In this document: in pieces, positions 44,602 to 53,703 of the stretch
Position numbering within the stretch: position 1 is the stretch's first letter
Layout of the letters: each line of letters opens with the position of its first letter
Assembly: GCF_017313225.1 (NCBI RefSeq)
Contig: NZ_JAFLNE010000002.1
Location: 248,001-312,000 of the forward strand
Length of the DNA: 64,000 nt
Direction: 5' to 3'
Origin: Allomuricauda sp. CAU 1633
GTDB lineage: Bacteria; Bacteroidota; Bacteroidia; Flavobacteriales; Flavobacteriaceae
The notes under the pieces: generated by a model
Told to the model about the DNA's origin: nothing
Databases searched by the model: none
The model's input: only the letters and a program-made list of their open reading frames with translations
Translations under genes and position numbers: made by a program

Positions 44602-45900
44602 TTAGTTTCTTCCGTTGCCTCTTCCACCTCTTGAAGATCCTCCAGATCTACTGGCACCACCAGAACTTCTGGAGCTTCCACCAGAGCTTCGGTAACTTCC
44701 ACTGGAACTTCTGGAACTTGAACCACTACTTCTGTAGCTTCTAGAACTGGAACCACTGGAAGACCTGTTATAATTGCTTCTGCTTGGCGTTGAGGTCCTT
44801 GGAGAAGATTGATAGCTTCTTGTGCTTCTTCCAGAGCTTCGGTATGTTGGAGAAGAAGAGCTTCTATTCACAGAACCACTTCTGCTATAGGTGCTACTAC
44901 TTCTGGATGAAGGCGAAGTGCCATATGAACGATAGGTTCTGGAATTATTGCTATAGTTGGGAGAAGTACGGGTACTTCTACTGGTCCTGTAATTTCGGTT
45001 TCTTGACATAGCATCGGTGCTAACTGTTCTTCTGGCCGTAGTTCCACTGCTGTATGATCGAGATGTTCTGGATGTGCCCACAGATCTATTGGAGCGACCA
45101 CTATCTGCTCTGTACCTAGAACTATATCCACTGGTTCTTGAGGCCAAATTAGATCTTCCCCTAAGTGAAGTGCCTGGTATTGTGGAAGAGGAATAACCCC
45201 TTCGTCCACGGGTGTAGGCATAGTTTCGGCCATAGTAGTTGTTGTAGTAATAGGGTCTCCAACCGTAGTTGTAATAGCCACCCCAGCCCCAGCCGGCGTA
45301 GCCCCAGCCACCACCATAATAAGGGTATCCACCCCATCCATAGTAGCCGCCCCAGCCCCATCGGTTCCATCTCCAAGGGTTGTTCCATCCCCAACCCCAA
45401 TTGTAATAGGGATATCCGCCCCAGCCATAACCGAAGCCCCAGTATGGACTGTTCCAACCCCATCCCCATCCAGCATTCCAACCCCAACTATTGTCATAGA
45501 CATTGATGCTGAGACTAGTGGGATTATCGCCCCATCCGGGATTACCATTATAGGTATTGTTGTAGGCAAAGTAATCGGTTTGTTCACCATAAGGAATGGT
45601 GTCGTTTTGTGTTTGACTTGAATAGCTGTCGATATCGGTGAAAATCTCATCATCAAGAATTTCTCCATATTCATTGGCTTTATCACCAAAATAATCACCA
45701 TAAAGGTTGCTTTCTTGTTCTTCAATACGAACGGCCTCAGGAGATTTTTTCTCTACATAAACTGTTCTATTGCCACTGGCATAGATGCCATCATCATAAT
45801 ATGAGGCTTGCTGGTACGATCCACATGATGCTGCAAGAAAAGCAGCCACAAGGAGTACGGCGAAAACCTTAAATTTTGGAAGGGGTGTAGACTTTATCAT
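44602..45900 (-). CDS. Low-complexity lipoprotein, Trp/Gly/Tyr- then Ser/Arg-rich
   Basis: 432 residues from the ATG at 45900 (an in-frame start at 46014 would include a poor leader). Lipoprotein signal KVFAVLLVAAFLAASC, then an acidic segment (YGDYFGDKANEYGEILDDE), then about 80 residues dominated by Trp, Gly, Tyr and Asn (many WGWG and GGYYYG units), then a long tail of Ser, Arg and Gly (RSYRSSG and SSRSSGG units). The composition is not that of a globular enzyme; it may bind polymer or nucleic acid by disorder, or form an adhesive layer. Family not recognised. Antisense frames in this region are also long because of the composition and are not genes. Confidence 0.75.
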   Translation of the reverse strand: MIKSTPLPKFKVFAVLLVAAFLAASCGSYQQASYYDDGIYASGNRTVYVEKKSPEAVRIEEQESNLYGDYFGDKANEYGEILDDEIFTDIDSYSSQTQNDTIPYGEQTDYFAYNNTYNGNPGWGDNPTSLSINVYDNSWGWNAGWGWGWNSPYWGFGYGWGGYPYYNWGWGWNNPWRWNRWGWGGYYGWGGYPYYGGGWGYAGWGWGGYYNYGWRPYYYNNYYGRNYAYTRGRRGYSSSTIPGTSLRGRSNLASRTSGYSSRYRADSGRSNRSVGTSRTSRSYSSGTTARRTVSTDAMSRNRNYRTSRSTRTSPNYSNNSRTYRSYGTSPSSRSSSTYSRSGSVNRSSSSPTYRSSGRSTRSYQSSPRTSTPSRSNYNRSSSGSSSRSYRSSGSSSRSSSGSYRSSGGSSRSSGGASRSGGSSRGGRGNGRN

Positions 45901-45995
45901 TGTGCAATTTTTATTGTTGAACATACTAAAAATAATTAGTTTTACCGAATTATTCTTGCTAATAAAAACACAAGTTTTGTGCCAAACTACAGTAG

Positions 45996-47471
45996 ATGGG
46001 TAAAAATTTAACAAGTCGAGCCGAAGATTATTCCAAATGGTATAATGAACTTGTCGTAAAATCGGATTTAGCTGAAAACTCAGGAGTTAGAGGCTGTATG
46101 GTGATAAAGCCCTATGGGTACGCCATCTGGGAAAAAATGCAGGCCCAATTGGATAAAATGTTCAAGGAAACGGGTCATGAGAATGCCTATTTTCCGCTTT
46201 TTATCCCAAAATCATACCTCAGTAAAGAAGCAAGCCATGTAGAGGGTTTTGCCAAAGAATGTGCCGTTGTAACGCATTATCGTCTAAAGAATGCCGAGGA
46301 TGGTAGTGGTATTGTGGTGGATGAAGAGGCAAAGTTGGAAGAAGAGCTTATTGTCCGTCCCACATCAGAAACCATTATTTGGGATACGTATAGAAGATGG
46401 GTGCAGTCCTACCGCGATTTGCCCATTTTGGTAAACCAATGGGCCAATGTGGTCCGATGGGAAATGCGAACCCGTCTTTTTTTACGTACGGCTGAATTTT
46501 TATGGCAAGAAGGTCATACTGCACATGCTACTAGACAAGAAGCTGTAGAGGAAGCCGAACTGATTATGAACTTGTATGCAGAATTTGCAGAAGAGCACAT
46601 GGCCGTTCCAGTGATCAAGGGAATTAAGACCGAGAGTGAACGGTTTGCCGGAGCAGAAGAGACTTATTGTATTGAAGCACTGATGCAAGATGGAAAGGCG
46701 TTGCAAGCTGGTACATCCCACTTTTTGGGGCAAAATTTTGCTAAAGCGTTTGATGTAAAGTTTGCCAACAAAGAAGGGCAACAAGAACATGTTTGGGCCA
46801 CATCATGGGGGGTTTCTACCCGATTGATGGGAGCTTTGGTCATGACCCATAGTGATGACAATGGATTGGTACTTCCTCCTAAATTGGCACCTATTCAAGT
46901 GGTGATTGTACCTATTTATAAAGGATTGGACCAGCTGGATGCCATTTCCGAAAAAGTGGAACCTTTGGTGAAAGAACTTCGAGCCAAAGGCATTTCGGTG
47001 AAATACGACAAAAGGGATACCCATAAGCCAGGGTTCAAATTCAATGAATATGAACTCAAAGGGGTTCCTGTACGTTTGGCGGTTGGCCCTAGGGACTTGG
47101 AAAACGGAACGTTTGAGGTGGCTCGAAGGGATACGTTGCAAAAAGAATTGGTGAAGGCTGAGGATGTTGTGGAAAAGGTAGAATCGTTGATGACCGAAAT
47201 ACAGGAAAACATCTTTAATAAAGCTTTGGATTATAGAAAAGAACACATCACCACGGTTGACTCCTATGAAGAATTCAAAAAAGTGATTGAGGAGAAAGGT
47301 GGATTTGTTTCGGCCCACTGGGATGGTACCACCGAAACTGAGGATAAGATAAAAGAAGAGACCAAAGCTACCATTCGCTGTATTCCTTTAGATGCAAAAC
47401 AAGAGGATGGAAAATGTATGGTGAGCGGAAAACCATCCACGCAAAGAGTGCTGTTTGCAAAGGCCTATTAA
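45996..47471 (+). CDS. proS: Prolyl-tRNA synthetase, short archaeal/eukaryotic-like type
   Basis: Charges tRNA-Pro; class II synthetase. 491 residues without the bacterial editing insertion, which is the normal form in Bacteroidota. [15 protein letters not shown] and motif 2 [24 protein letters not shown] near 160-180; [14 protein letters not shown]; and a C-terminal end with zinc-type features (IRCIPLDA and GKCMVSG). Followed directly by the first tRNA-Glu with its own promoter. Confidence 0.95.
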   Translation: MGKNLTSRAEDYSKWYNELVVKSDLAENSGVRGCMVIKPYGYAIWEKMQAQLDKMFKETGHENAYFPLFIPKSYLSKEASHVEGFAKECAVVTHYRLKNAEDGSGIVVDEEAKLEEELIVRPTSETIIWDTYRRWVQSYRDLPILVNQWANVVRWEMRTRLFLRTAEFLWQEGHTAHATRQEAVEEAELIMNLYAEFAEEHMAVPVIKGIKTESERFAGAEETYCIEALMQDGKALQAGTSHFLGQNFAKAFDVKFANKEGQQEHVWATSWGVSTRLMGALVMTHSDDNGLVLPPKLAPIQVVIVPIYKGLDQLDAISEKVEPLVKELRAKGISVKYDKRDTHKPGFKFNEYELKGVPVRLAVGPRDLENGTFEVARRDTLQKELVKAEDVVEKVESLMTEIQENIFNKALDYRKEHITTVDSYEEFKKVIEEKGGFVSAHWDGTTETEDKIKEETKATIRCIPLDAKQEDGKCMVSGKPSTQRVLFAKAY

Positions 47472-47499
47472 ACAGAGGTTCAAAAAATAAAAATTACTG

Positions 47500-47529
47500 T
47501 TGCAAGACTTAAAAATAGTTGTATTTTTG
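47500..47529 (+). promoter_or_regulatory. Promoter of the tRNA-Glu / rpsT unit
   Basis: -33 TTG at 47500-47502 and perfect -7 TATTTTTG at 47522-47529, 19 nt apart, 23 nt before the first tRNA. Confidence 0.65.
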
Positions 47530-47552
47530 CATCCGCAATTGTGCAACCTTAT

Positions 47553-47624
47553 GGCCCGTTCGTCTAGGGGTTAGGACGCCAGGTTTTCATCCTGGTAACA
47601 GGGGTTCGATTCCCCTACGGGCTA
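47553..47624 (+). tRNA. tRNA-Glu (TTC), copy 1
   Basis: 72 bases; the acceptor GGCCCGT pairs with ACGGGCT (with a terminal G-T), the anticodon loop is TTTTCAT with anticodon TTC, and the T loop is GGTTCGATTCC. No encoded CCA. Identical to copy 2. Confidence 0.97.
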
Positions 47625-47630
47625 CTGAGA

Positions 47631-47665
47631 TAGATGTAAGACGTTATGATATAAGACAAAAGACG
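47631..47665. repeat. Heptad array, left arm between tRNA copies
   Basis: Five seven-base units around the core AGAY (TAGATGT, AAGACGT, TATGATA, TAAGACA, AAAGACG). The array at 47698-47746 carries the opposite orientation (core RTCT), so the two form an imperfect inverted pair. Confidence 0.5.
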
Positions 47666-47697
47666 ATTAAGGTTGGGGTGCAATCCACAACGAGAAA

Positions 47698-47746
47698 GTC
47701 TAAAATCCAAAGTCTTGCATCTTACGTCTCATGTCTATAATCTAAA
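47698..47746. repeat. Heptad array, right arm between tRNA copies
   Basis: Seven consecutive heptads: GTCTAAA, ATCCAAA, GTCTTGC, ATCTTAC, GTCTCAT, GTCTATA, ATCTAAA. Degenerate tandem repeat with fixed period 7; inverted relative to 47631-47665. Confidence 0.55.
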
Positions 47747-47752
47747 AAAGAC

Positions 47753-47824
47753 GGCCCGTTCGTCTAGGGGTTAGGACGCCAGGTTTTCATCCTGGTAACA
47801 GGGGTTCGATTCCCCTACGGGCTA
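47753..47824 (+). tRNA. tRNA-Glu (TTC), copy 2
   Basis: Identical 72-base copy of the tRNA at 47553-47624, exactly 200 bp further on. Followed by rpsT at 47858, probably on the same transcript. Confidence 0.97.
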
Positions 47825-47857
47825 CAAAAAAGGAATTAGAAAGTATAAATTAAGACA

Positions 47858-48109
47858 ATGGCAAATCATAAGTCAGCATTAAAGAGAATCAGAAGAAACG
47901 AAGCGGTTCGTTTGCGTAACAGATACCAACACAAGACCGTGCGTAATGCTATCAAAAAGTTGCGTACCGAAGAGGACAAGAAAGCTGCTGAGGCCTTGTT
48001 GCCCACTGTAGTTGGTATGATTGATAAATTGGCTAAGAAAAATATCATTCACACTAACAAAGCCGCCAACTTAAAGAGCAAATTAATGAGCAAGGTTGCA
48101 GCGATGTAA
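47858..48109 (+). CDS. rpsT: 30S ribosomal protein S20
   Basis: 83-residue small-subunit protein that binds 16S rRNA. Opening [21 protein letters not shown] is canonical; basic and helical throughout ([22 protein letters not shown]). Terminator after it at 48140-48166. Confidence 0.97.
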   Translation: MANHKSALKRIRRNEAVRLRNRYQHKTVRNAIKKLRTEEDKKAAEALLPTVVGMIDKLAKKNIIHTNKAANLKSKLMSKVAAM

Positions 48110-48139
48110 TCTTTTTTCAATACCATATATTATATGAAG

Positions 48140-48166
48140 CGTCTCCATCAAGGGGACGTTTTTTTT
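48140..48166 (+). terminator. Terminator of rpsT
   Basis: CGTCTCC, loop ATCAA, GGGGACG (one G-T pair) followed by eight T. Confidence 0.8.
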
Positions 48167-48182
48167 GATTGTATTTGAAAAT

Positions 48183-48872
48183 TTATTGAAAAAGTTTTCT
48201 GCGATGAATCAATATGCCGATTAAAAAGGATCCGTACATGAAAAAAATGAATCCTATCAACCACCCGCGCAAATGAAAATCAAAATAGGTTGAAGGAATA
48301 AGGTAGGATAAAAGCGAGTAAATGGGGAAGTAAATATGAAAGCCCAATAGCCCCAAACTTGTCCAGAACATCAAATTATGCCAAGTTGGGTAAATTTCCT
48401 GTTTAAACTTCTCTTTAAAATACAGGAGAACGCACATAATCAAAAAGCAAGAAGCAATAGAGTCGGCGTAGAACAACCCAGTATAAAAGGGATCCTGAAA
48501 AAATAGGCTGATCAGATAACCTGCCATACTGATTGTAGCGCCAAGCTTCACCCATTTTTTATACTTTTCTGTCCCAAGAACTTTCAAATAGATATAAAAA
48601 AAGTACAGATAGGTAACTACGGAATAAATATTATAAATGATAATGTTGTACCAATAATACCTATCGTCTGATACCAGTTGAAAGCTGTCATGGTATTTTA
48701 CCAGAAACCCCAATAGCTCCGTTAATAGGGTGTACATCAGGAAAATGGGAAAATATTTTAAGACTGTGTCGTAATATGAACGATACCGGATTACCGATGC
48801 CAACCACACGATAAAGTAAAAGGGGAGGATTACAAAGGTGGGGTTCATGATTTTTAAGAGTTCCTCAATCAT
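48183..48872 (-). CDS. Seven-helix membrane protein of unknown family, copy 1
   Basis: 229 residues with about seven membrane segments and short loops. Shares a core with the next gene: KYFPIFLMYTLLTELLGFLVKY, then SDDRYYWYNIIIYN, then FWTSLGLLGFHIYFP. The conserved charged and polar residues (Glu in TELLG, Asp-Arg-Tyr in SDDRY, and Trp in WHNLMFW) sit at predicted membrane edges. No known transporter or sensor motif. It has its own transcript: the terminator between the two copies separates it. Confidence 0.75.
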   Translation of the reverse strand: MIEELLKIMNPTFVILPFYFIVWLASVIRYRSYYDTVLKYFPIFLMYTLLTELLGFLVKYHDSFQLVSDDRYYWYNIIIYNIYSVVTYLYFFYIYLKVLGTEKYKKWVKLGATISMAGYLISLFFQDPFYTGLFYADSIASCFLIMCVLLYFKEKFKQEIYPTWHNLMFWTSLGLLGFHIYFPIYSLLSYLIPSTYFDFHLRGWLIGFIFFMYGSFLIGILIHRRKLFQ

Positions 48873-48921
48873 ATAGGTGTTGGCATATTAAACAAAGAAA
48901 TGGGTTTTAAATGGAAAATAT

Positions 48922-48958
48922 AAAAAAAGCCCCAATGTTAGGGGCCTTTATTTTTTTG
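48922..48958. terminator. Terminator between the membrane-protein copies
   Basis: A-tract, GCCCC, seven-base loop, GGGGC, T-tract, symmetric. Reads on the minus strand as the end of the 50340-48971 unit. Confidence 0.8.
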
Positions 48959-48970
48959 ATGGGATGAAAT

Positions 48971-49660
48971 TTACCGAAATGCTTGTCTTTTTCCTGCCAA
49001 AAAGCCTATAATGAAACAACTGTACATAAATGCGATAAGGAAAAGGAATATTTGCCTAAGGTGTAATTTGTAATAGAGTTCTTGCTGCGTAATTCCTACG
49101 AGCATCATTACGGGAAAGAAAATATAAAATATCAATAGCCCTATACTTGTCCAAAATAAAAGATTCTGCCATTGGGGAAATGGATTTTTTTCGTCTTTTT
49201 TTTCAATAAAATAATATATAATAATAATTACCAACATGATTGATCCTAGAATGTCTCCATAGGTCAAATGATTATGCAGAGGATTAGATATAAATGCATT
49301 TATAACATAAGTTAAAGTACATAAATAAGCCCCGTATTTAATCCATTTTTTCGCTGACTTTTCCCGAAGGACATTTCGATAAACCCAATAAAAAAATAAA
49401 AAAGTGATTAACTGGTAAAAATTATATATTATCACATTGTGCCAAGAATATCTGTCATCAGAAAAAAACTGAAATTCATTGCTGTATTTAATCAAAATTC
49501 CTAGAAGCTCAGTACAAAATGTATAGACGATAAATATGGGAAAGTATTTTAGTGCGGTATCGAAATATGTTTTATATCGATATACAGCGACCACCCATGT
49601 AATGAGATACAATGGAACATAGAACTGCTCCATTAACAGATTCATGAACTCTCCAAGCAT
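48971..49660 (-). CDS. Seven-helix membrane protein of unknown family, copy 2
   Basis: 229 residues, paralog of 48183-48872: KYFPIFIVYTFCTELLGILI, SDDRYSWHNVIIYN, FWTSIGLLIFYIFFP. The pattern TELLG-SDDRY-N-(I/V)IIYN-WTS(I/L)GLL is common to both. Starts 8 bp after the lipoprotein gene, so it is in its operon. Confidence 0.75.
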   Translation of the reverse strand: MLGEFMNLLMEQFYVPLYLITWVVAVYRYKTYFDTALKYFPIFIVYTFCTELLGILIKYSNEFQFFSDDRYSWHNVIIYNFYQLITFLFFYWVYRNVLREKSAKKWIKYGAYLCTLTYVINAFISNPLHNHLTYGDILGSIMLVIIIIYYFIEKKDEKNPFPQWQNLLFWTSIGLLIFYIFFPVMMLVGITQQELYYKLHLRQIFLFLIAFMYSCFIIGFLAGKRQAFR

Positions 49661-49668
49661 AAAAAGTT

Positions 49669-50340
49669 CTAAAAATCACCCCAGGGAGGAGGTCCTGAGC
49701 CGCCTTGGTTCATATTAAGGCTTTTGCCTTGTTGTAATGTGGGTGTGGCAAAACTAGGGGCAAAGCTTGCATAAGATCTATTTCCATTTTTTGAGGCGTT
49801 GCCTACGGCAGTCTCCCCAACCGCATTTTTAATCAGTTTGGCCTTGCCATCTTCACCAATATAGAAGCCATATTCTCCATCAGGGGTTTCCATTGTGGGC
49901 ACAATAAAAATGGAATTTTGTCTCGGGTGCACTATTTTTTTGCCATCGGGAAAATCTTCTTTATCCGGATAATTGGCAAAATAGAAGCGCAATGAGGAAA
50001 TATCCACCTGGGCATCTTTGGACTCTTGCTCAATATAGTCCATATACTGCTTTATGTCGGCATAGCTGAAAGAGGTAAAACGAGCCGCTTCAAATTCCTT
50101 TTCGGGACTCCTTTGTGCCTCATATTCTTGAATGATTTCCAACCGGTTCCTTGTGTAATTGTCATACAAAGACTTTGATTCTTCCAAAGAGATAATACCT
50201 TTTGGAGGCTCCACTCTTTCTTGTTCCACAGCCGCTTTAGACTCGATGGGCTCTTCTTTTTTTGGCCCTTGTTGGCATGATACAAGCACAAGCAAAATAC
50301 CACCTAACAAGGTGGCGGTAACTTTTTTGAGGTTTTTCAT
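49669..50340 (-). CDS. Lipoprotein of unknown function
   Basis: 223 residues. Lipoprotein signal LVLVSC (C22), then a Lys/Glu-rich linker, then IDISSLRFYFANYPDKEDF-like region (VDISSLRFYFANYP near 120) and a Gly/Pro-rich end with NMNQGGSGPPPWGDF. Transcribed with the seven-helix protein. The pairing suggests a lipoprotein partner for the membrane protein, but the family is not known to me. Confidence 0.7.
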   Translation of the reverse strand: MKNLKKVTATLLGGILLVLVSCQQGPKKEEPIESKAAVEQERVEPPKGIISLEESKSLYDNYTRNRLEIIQEYEAQRSPEKEFEAARFTSFSYADIKQYMDYIEQESKDAQVDISSLRFYFANYPDKEDFPDGKKIVHPRQNSIFIVPTMETPDGEYGFYIGEDGKAKLIKNAVGETAVGNASKNGNRSYASFAPSFATPTLQQGKSLNMNQGGSGPPPWGDF

Positions 50341-50414
50341 AGTTAAAGTGTTATAAAGTTCAGTATTGGGGAAACTGATTTAAAGATAGGTTTTTTCTTT
50401 AAAACTATTCAAGA

Positions 50415-50446
50415 AAAAACCCTTTAAGAAATCTTAAAGGGTTTTT
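50415..50446. terminator. Terminator between rho and the lipoprotein gene
   Basis: AAAAACCCTTTAAGA, two-base loop, TCTTAAAGGGTTTTT: perfect 15-pair palindrome; marks the end of rho on the minus strand. Confidence 0.85.
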
Positions 50447-50472
50447 AATAATCTGAAAATCAATTGATTAAT

Positions 50473-52071
50473 TTATTCGTTCATCGTAAGCAGAAACTCT
50501 TCGTTGTTTTTGGTCTGCTTAATGCGCTGTTCCATAAATTCCATGGCTTCCACAGGATTCATGTCCGCTAAATACTTGCGCATAATCCACATACGTTGAA
50601 TGGTATTTTCGTCCAGCAACAAATCGTCCCTTCTGGTAGAAGAGGAAATAAGGTCGATGGCAGGAAAGATTCTTCGGTTGGAAATTCGTCTATCCAATTG
50701 AAGCTCCATGTTACCTGTACCCTTAAATTCTTCAAAAATTACCTCGTCCATTTTAGAACCAGTCTCTGTAAGTGCAGTAGCAATAATGGAAAGAGATCCT
50801 CCATTTTCAATATTACGCGCCGCACCAAAGAAACGTTTTGGCTTATGTAGTGCATTCGCATCCACACCACCACTCAATACCTTACCAGAGGCAGGTTGAA
50901 CGGTGTTATAGGCACGGGCCAATCGGGTGATGGAATCCAAAAGGATTACCACATCATGGCCACATTCTACCAAACGCTTGGCTTTTTCCAATACAATATT
51001 GGCCACTCGAACGTGTTCCGTAGCTTCCTTGTCAAAGGTTGAAGCAACCACCTCACCACGAACATTACGTTGCATATCGGTAACCTCCTCAGGGCGCTCA
51101 TCAATTAAAAGGATGATTTGGTACACCTCTGGGTGGTTGGCCGCAATGGCATTGGCAATATCCTTCAACAACATGGTTTTCCCTGTTTTGGGTTGGGATA
51201 CAATCATACCGCGTTGTCCCTTGCCAATAGGCGAGAACAAATCCATAATTCGTGTGGAAATGGTACTCTGCCGTTCGGCCAGTTTAAATTTTTCCTTTGG
51301 AAATAGTGGCGTAAGGTGCTCAAAAGATACCCGATCCCGAACCACTTGAGGGTCCAGGCCATTGATTTTGTTCACTTTGATCAATGGGAAATATTTTTCG
51401 CCCTCTTTTGGTGGCCTAATGTTCCCAAGGATGGTGTCCCCAGATTTTAAGCCAAACAATCTGATCTGTGATTGCGATACATAAATGTCATCAGGAGAAG
51501 ACAAATAGTTGTAATCTGAGGAACGCAAGAATCCATACCCATCCTGCATAATGTCCAGTACGCCTTCGCTTTCAATAATACTGTCAAACTCAAATTCAGG
51601 CTCTTTGTACCTGTTTTTTAAGTCCTTGTCAAAATTGCTGTTCTTTTTATCGTGACCACCACTTTTTTGGTGCTGGTTGTTTCTCCTGTTGTTGTTTTGG
51701 TTCTTTTGGGGATTATTGGGCTGTTTGTTTTCCTTTTTTTGAGGTTGTTGCCCTTGGGATTCCTCATTTTTAACGTTGGAATCACCCGCTGGAGCAGATT
51801 GCTTTTCTGTGGTCTCGGCCACTTTTCCCTTTGGCTCATTATTTTTTGGCCTTGGGGTTCTGCTACGCTTGGGTTTTGGAGCAGGGGTACCATTGTTTTG
51901 GGGTGCTGAGGTGCTTTCTGTCACTGCTTTTGGATTGGAAGCTTGTACATCTAGTATTTGATACACTAAATCCAGCTTTTTCAGGGATTTGAATTTGGGA
52001 ACATTAAGACCCTTTGCAATTTCTTGCAACTCAGGAAGCTTTTTAGCTTTTAGATCTGAAATCTCGAACAT
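50473..52071 (-). CDS. rho: Transcription termination factor Rho
   Basis: 532-residue hexameric RNA helicase that ends transcripts. N-terminal Rho_N (about 1-43), then a Gln/Asn/Lys/Pro-rich linker (about 44-160), then the RNA-binding cold-shock-like part ([16 protein letters not shown] near 170), Walker [10 protein letters not shown] at 292-300, [12 protein letters not shown] and the C-terminal RecA part. The long low-complexity linker is a Bacteroidota feature and is much longer than in E. coli Rho. Divergent from DUF4293; the two genes stay together across the phylum. Confidence 0.97.
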   Translation of the reverse strand: MFEISDLKAKKLPELQEIAKGLNVPKFKSLKKLDLVYQILDVQASNPKAVTESTSAPQNNGTPAPKPKRSRTPRPKNNEPKGKVAETTEKQSAPAGDSNVKNEESQGQQPQKKENKQPNNPQKNQNNNRRNNQHQKSGGHDKKNSNFDKDLKNRYKEPEFEFDSIIESEGVLDIMQDGYGFLRSSDYNYLSSPDDIYVSQSQIRLFGLKSGDTILGNIRPPKEGEKYFPLIKVNKINGLDPQVVRDRVSFEHLTPLFPKEKFKLAERQSTISTRIMDLFSPIGKGQRGMIVSQPKTGKTMLLKDIANAIAANHPEVYQIILLIDERPEEVTDMQRNVRGEVVASTFDKEATEHVRVANIVLEKAKRLVECGHDVVILLDSITRLARAYNTVQPASGKVLSGGVDANALHKPKRFFGAARNIENGGSLSIIATALTETGSKMDEVIFEEFKGTGNMELQLDRRISNRRIFPAIDLISSSTRRDDLLLDENTIQRMWIMRKYLADMNPVEAMEFMEQRIKQTKNNEEFLLTMNE

Positions 52072-52235
52072 TAAGTAATGAATAAGTTAAACTGTGTATA
52101 ATCTGAAAATATTGAAGTAAAAAGTTATTTGAGTGCTACTGGAGGAAAGATTTCCTAGGTAAGTGCTTCGCTAATAACGACACAAGTATACAAATTATTT
52201 TTCAAGAATAAGCCCTCATTTCTCAAAAAGACGCC

Positions 52236-52243
52236 TATTTTTG
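52236..52243 (+). promoter_or_regulatory. -7 element of the DUF4293 gene
   Basis: Perfect TATTTTTG, 22 nt upstream of the ATG at 52266; it would leave no leader for the ATG-like codon further upstream at 52248, supporting the shorter start. Confidence 0.5.
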
Positions 52244-52265
52244 CATTTTGAAATCAATTTACACA

Positions 52266-52676
52266 ATGATTCAACGAATTCAGACGTTTTTTTTGGTGGT
52301 TGTTGCCCTCATAACAGGTGTACTGCCCTTTTTTCTGAATTTATGGATTGATGTGAATGGAAAGGAAATCTATGCCGAAAACGAACTGTGGCTCAGCATT
52401 GCATTTTATGCCTCTGCAGTTTTGGCGGTGATTTCAATTTTTATGTACAAGAACAGACAAAATCAATTTGTGGTAAACAGATTGAATATGATATTGAATC
52501 TTTTTTTACTAGGATTTTTCGTTTATCGATCGCTAAGCTTATCCGGAGAAGCTGTGGTTTCTGAGAAGGGTATTGGGATGCTGATTCCTGTATTTTCTAT
52601 CGTTTTTCTGGTCCTGGCCAACAGGGCTATCAAAAAGGATGAAGATCTTGTAAAATCTGTTGATCGCTTACGTTGA
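52266..52676 (+). CDS. DUF4293 family membrane protein
   Basis: 136 residues from the ATG at 52266 (MIQRIQTFF, the usual opening of the family). Four membrane segments with a short C-terminal tail (RAIKKDEDLVKSVDRLR). The promoter element at 52236 supports this start. Gene of unknown function that is regularly next to rho in Bacteroidota, which suggests it is functionally or regulatorily linked to it. Confidence 0.9.
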   Translation: MIQRIQTFFLVVVALITGVLPFFLNLWIDVNGKEIYAENELWLSIAFYASAVLAVISIFMYKNRQNQFVVNRLNMILNLFLLGFFVYRSLSLSGEAVVSEKGIGMLIPVFSIVFLVLANRAIKKDEDLVKSVDRLR

Positions 52677-52705
52677 ACCTAACATCTTAGTAGTATTAGT
52701 GCGAG

Positions 52706-52732
52706 AAAACCCTGGCTTTGGCCGGGGTTTTT
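52706..52732. terminator. Bidirectional terminator
   Basis: AAAACCCTGGC, loop TTTG, GCCGGGGTTTT (one G-T) between DUF4293 and the convergent PqqB-like gene. Confidence 0.85.
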
Positions 52733-52744
52733 GTGTTTTAAAAG

Positions 52745-53701
52745 CTACAGTTTGAATTGTTGGTCAAAAGCTGAGACATTGTAACCAGCCTCAATAACCT
52801 TTTTAAAGGATGTGCTGTTTGGATCTAAAAGTGCATTGGTGTGATTAAAATGGATAAAGTACACTTTGGATTTTTCACTTTTGGGAAGATTTTTGAACAA
52901 ATCCATACTTTCCACAACAAACGGATGAGGAATTTCAGCAATATTTCTTGAGTTGATTTCAGGCCCATCAAAAAAAGTGGCATCCAAAAAAGCAAAATCT
53001 ACTTTCCCGATTTCCTTTACAATATCTTTTCTCCATTTAGACCATTTATCAATATCGGGAATAAACAAAGCCGATTTATTTGGTCCGATTATTTTATAGC
53101 CAACCGTTTCCGAGTACTCATCACGGTGCGGAACAGTAAATGGAATCACTTTTAGGTGCTCCGTAAGTTCAATTCCAACCTCATTTTGAATGGTCAGGAT
53201 ATCTATGTTGTTCAATTGCACAAGCTGCTGCCAAGGGCCATTGGTTTCTAAAAAAGTTTTCATTTTGGGCATGGCATACACAGGGATCTTTTTTCCGCCC
53301 AAAGCTTCTCTTCCAAAATACATGAGGCCAGCATAGTGGCCCACATGGGCATGGGTCATAAAAACCCCATCAGGCGTTTCCTTACCACTTTTTTTGTGCC
53401 CTTTCAACATTTTCAATTGGGTGGGCATGTCTGGAGTGGCTTCAAAGAGGTAACTTTTCTCGTTTTGATGATCCACCACGCCCAAGGAAACTACTTTTCT
53501 GGATGGGTCTGGATTCGTGAAGAGATTTTCGCAGCATGACTTTTGACAACCAATATGTGGACTGCCTCCATCCTGAACAGTTCCTAAAATATAAAGAGAG
53601 ACCAAACTCTGTTCATTTTTGGTGGAAGTTTCAACTTTTTGAGAGGAACTGCTGTTGCACGCCTCCAAGAATATCACCAAAAGGATTAAAACGTATTTCA
53701 T
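52745..53701 (-). CDS. PqqB-like metallo-beta-lactamase-fold lipoprotein
   Basis: 318 residues. Lipobox LEAC (C15). Core: LGTVQDGGSPHIGC near 39-53 with a second Cys pair, then HAHVGHYAG near 117 (last His of HxHxDH has Gly in place of Asp), VPHRDEYSETVGY and IHFNHTNALL near the end. The closest I recognise is PqqB of pyrroloquinoline quinone synthesis, but no other pqq gene is near and the protein is exported, so PQQ synthesis is unlikely; a hydrolase for an unknown substrate is more probable. Downstream gene of the phosphoesterase (2 bp gap), so in one transcript. Confidence 0.72.
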   Translation of the reverse strand: MKYVLILLVIFLEACNSSSSQKVETSTKNEQSLVSLYILGTVQDGGSPHIGCQKSCCENLFTNPDPSRKVVSLGVVDHQNEKSYLFEATPDMPTQLKMLKGHKKSGKETPDGVFMTHAHVGHYAGLMYFGREALGGKKIPVYAMPKMKTFLETNGPWQQLVQLNNIDILTIQNEVGIELTEHLKVIPFTVPHRDEYSETVGYKIIGPNKSALFIPDIDKWSKWRKDIVKEIGKVDFAFLDATFFDGPEINSRNIAEIPHPFVVESMDLFKNLPKSEKSKVYFIHFNHTNALLDPNSTSFKKVIEAGYNVSAFDQQFKL

Positions 53702-53703
53702 GC

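Noticed and set aside
44868-45725. 285-residue open frame on the minus strand in another frame of the low-complexity lipoprotein gene
   Set aside because: Its length comes from the repetitive codons of the real gene; the protein would be a low-complexity string without a start context, and the lipoprotein frame carries a clear signal and lipobox.
47553-47824. CRISPR or mobile-element origin for the repeated 72-base unit
   Set aside because: The repeats fold as tRNA-Glu with anticodon TTC; only two copies occur, with no spacers or cas genes.
52745-53701. PQQ biosynthesis role for the PqqB-like protein
   Set aside because: It is a lipoprotein with an altered metal motif, and no other pqq gene is in the window.
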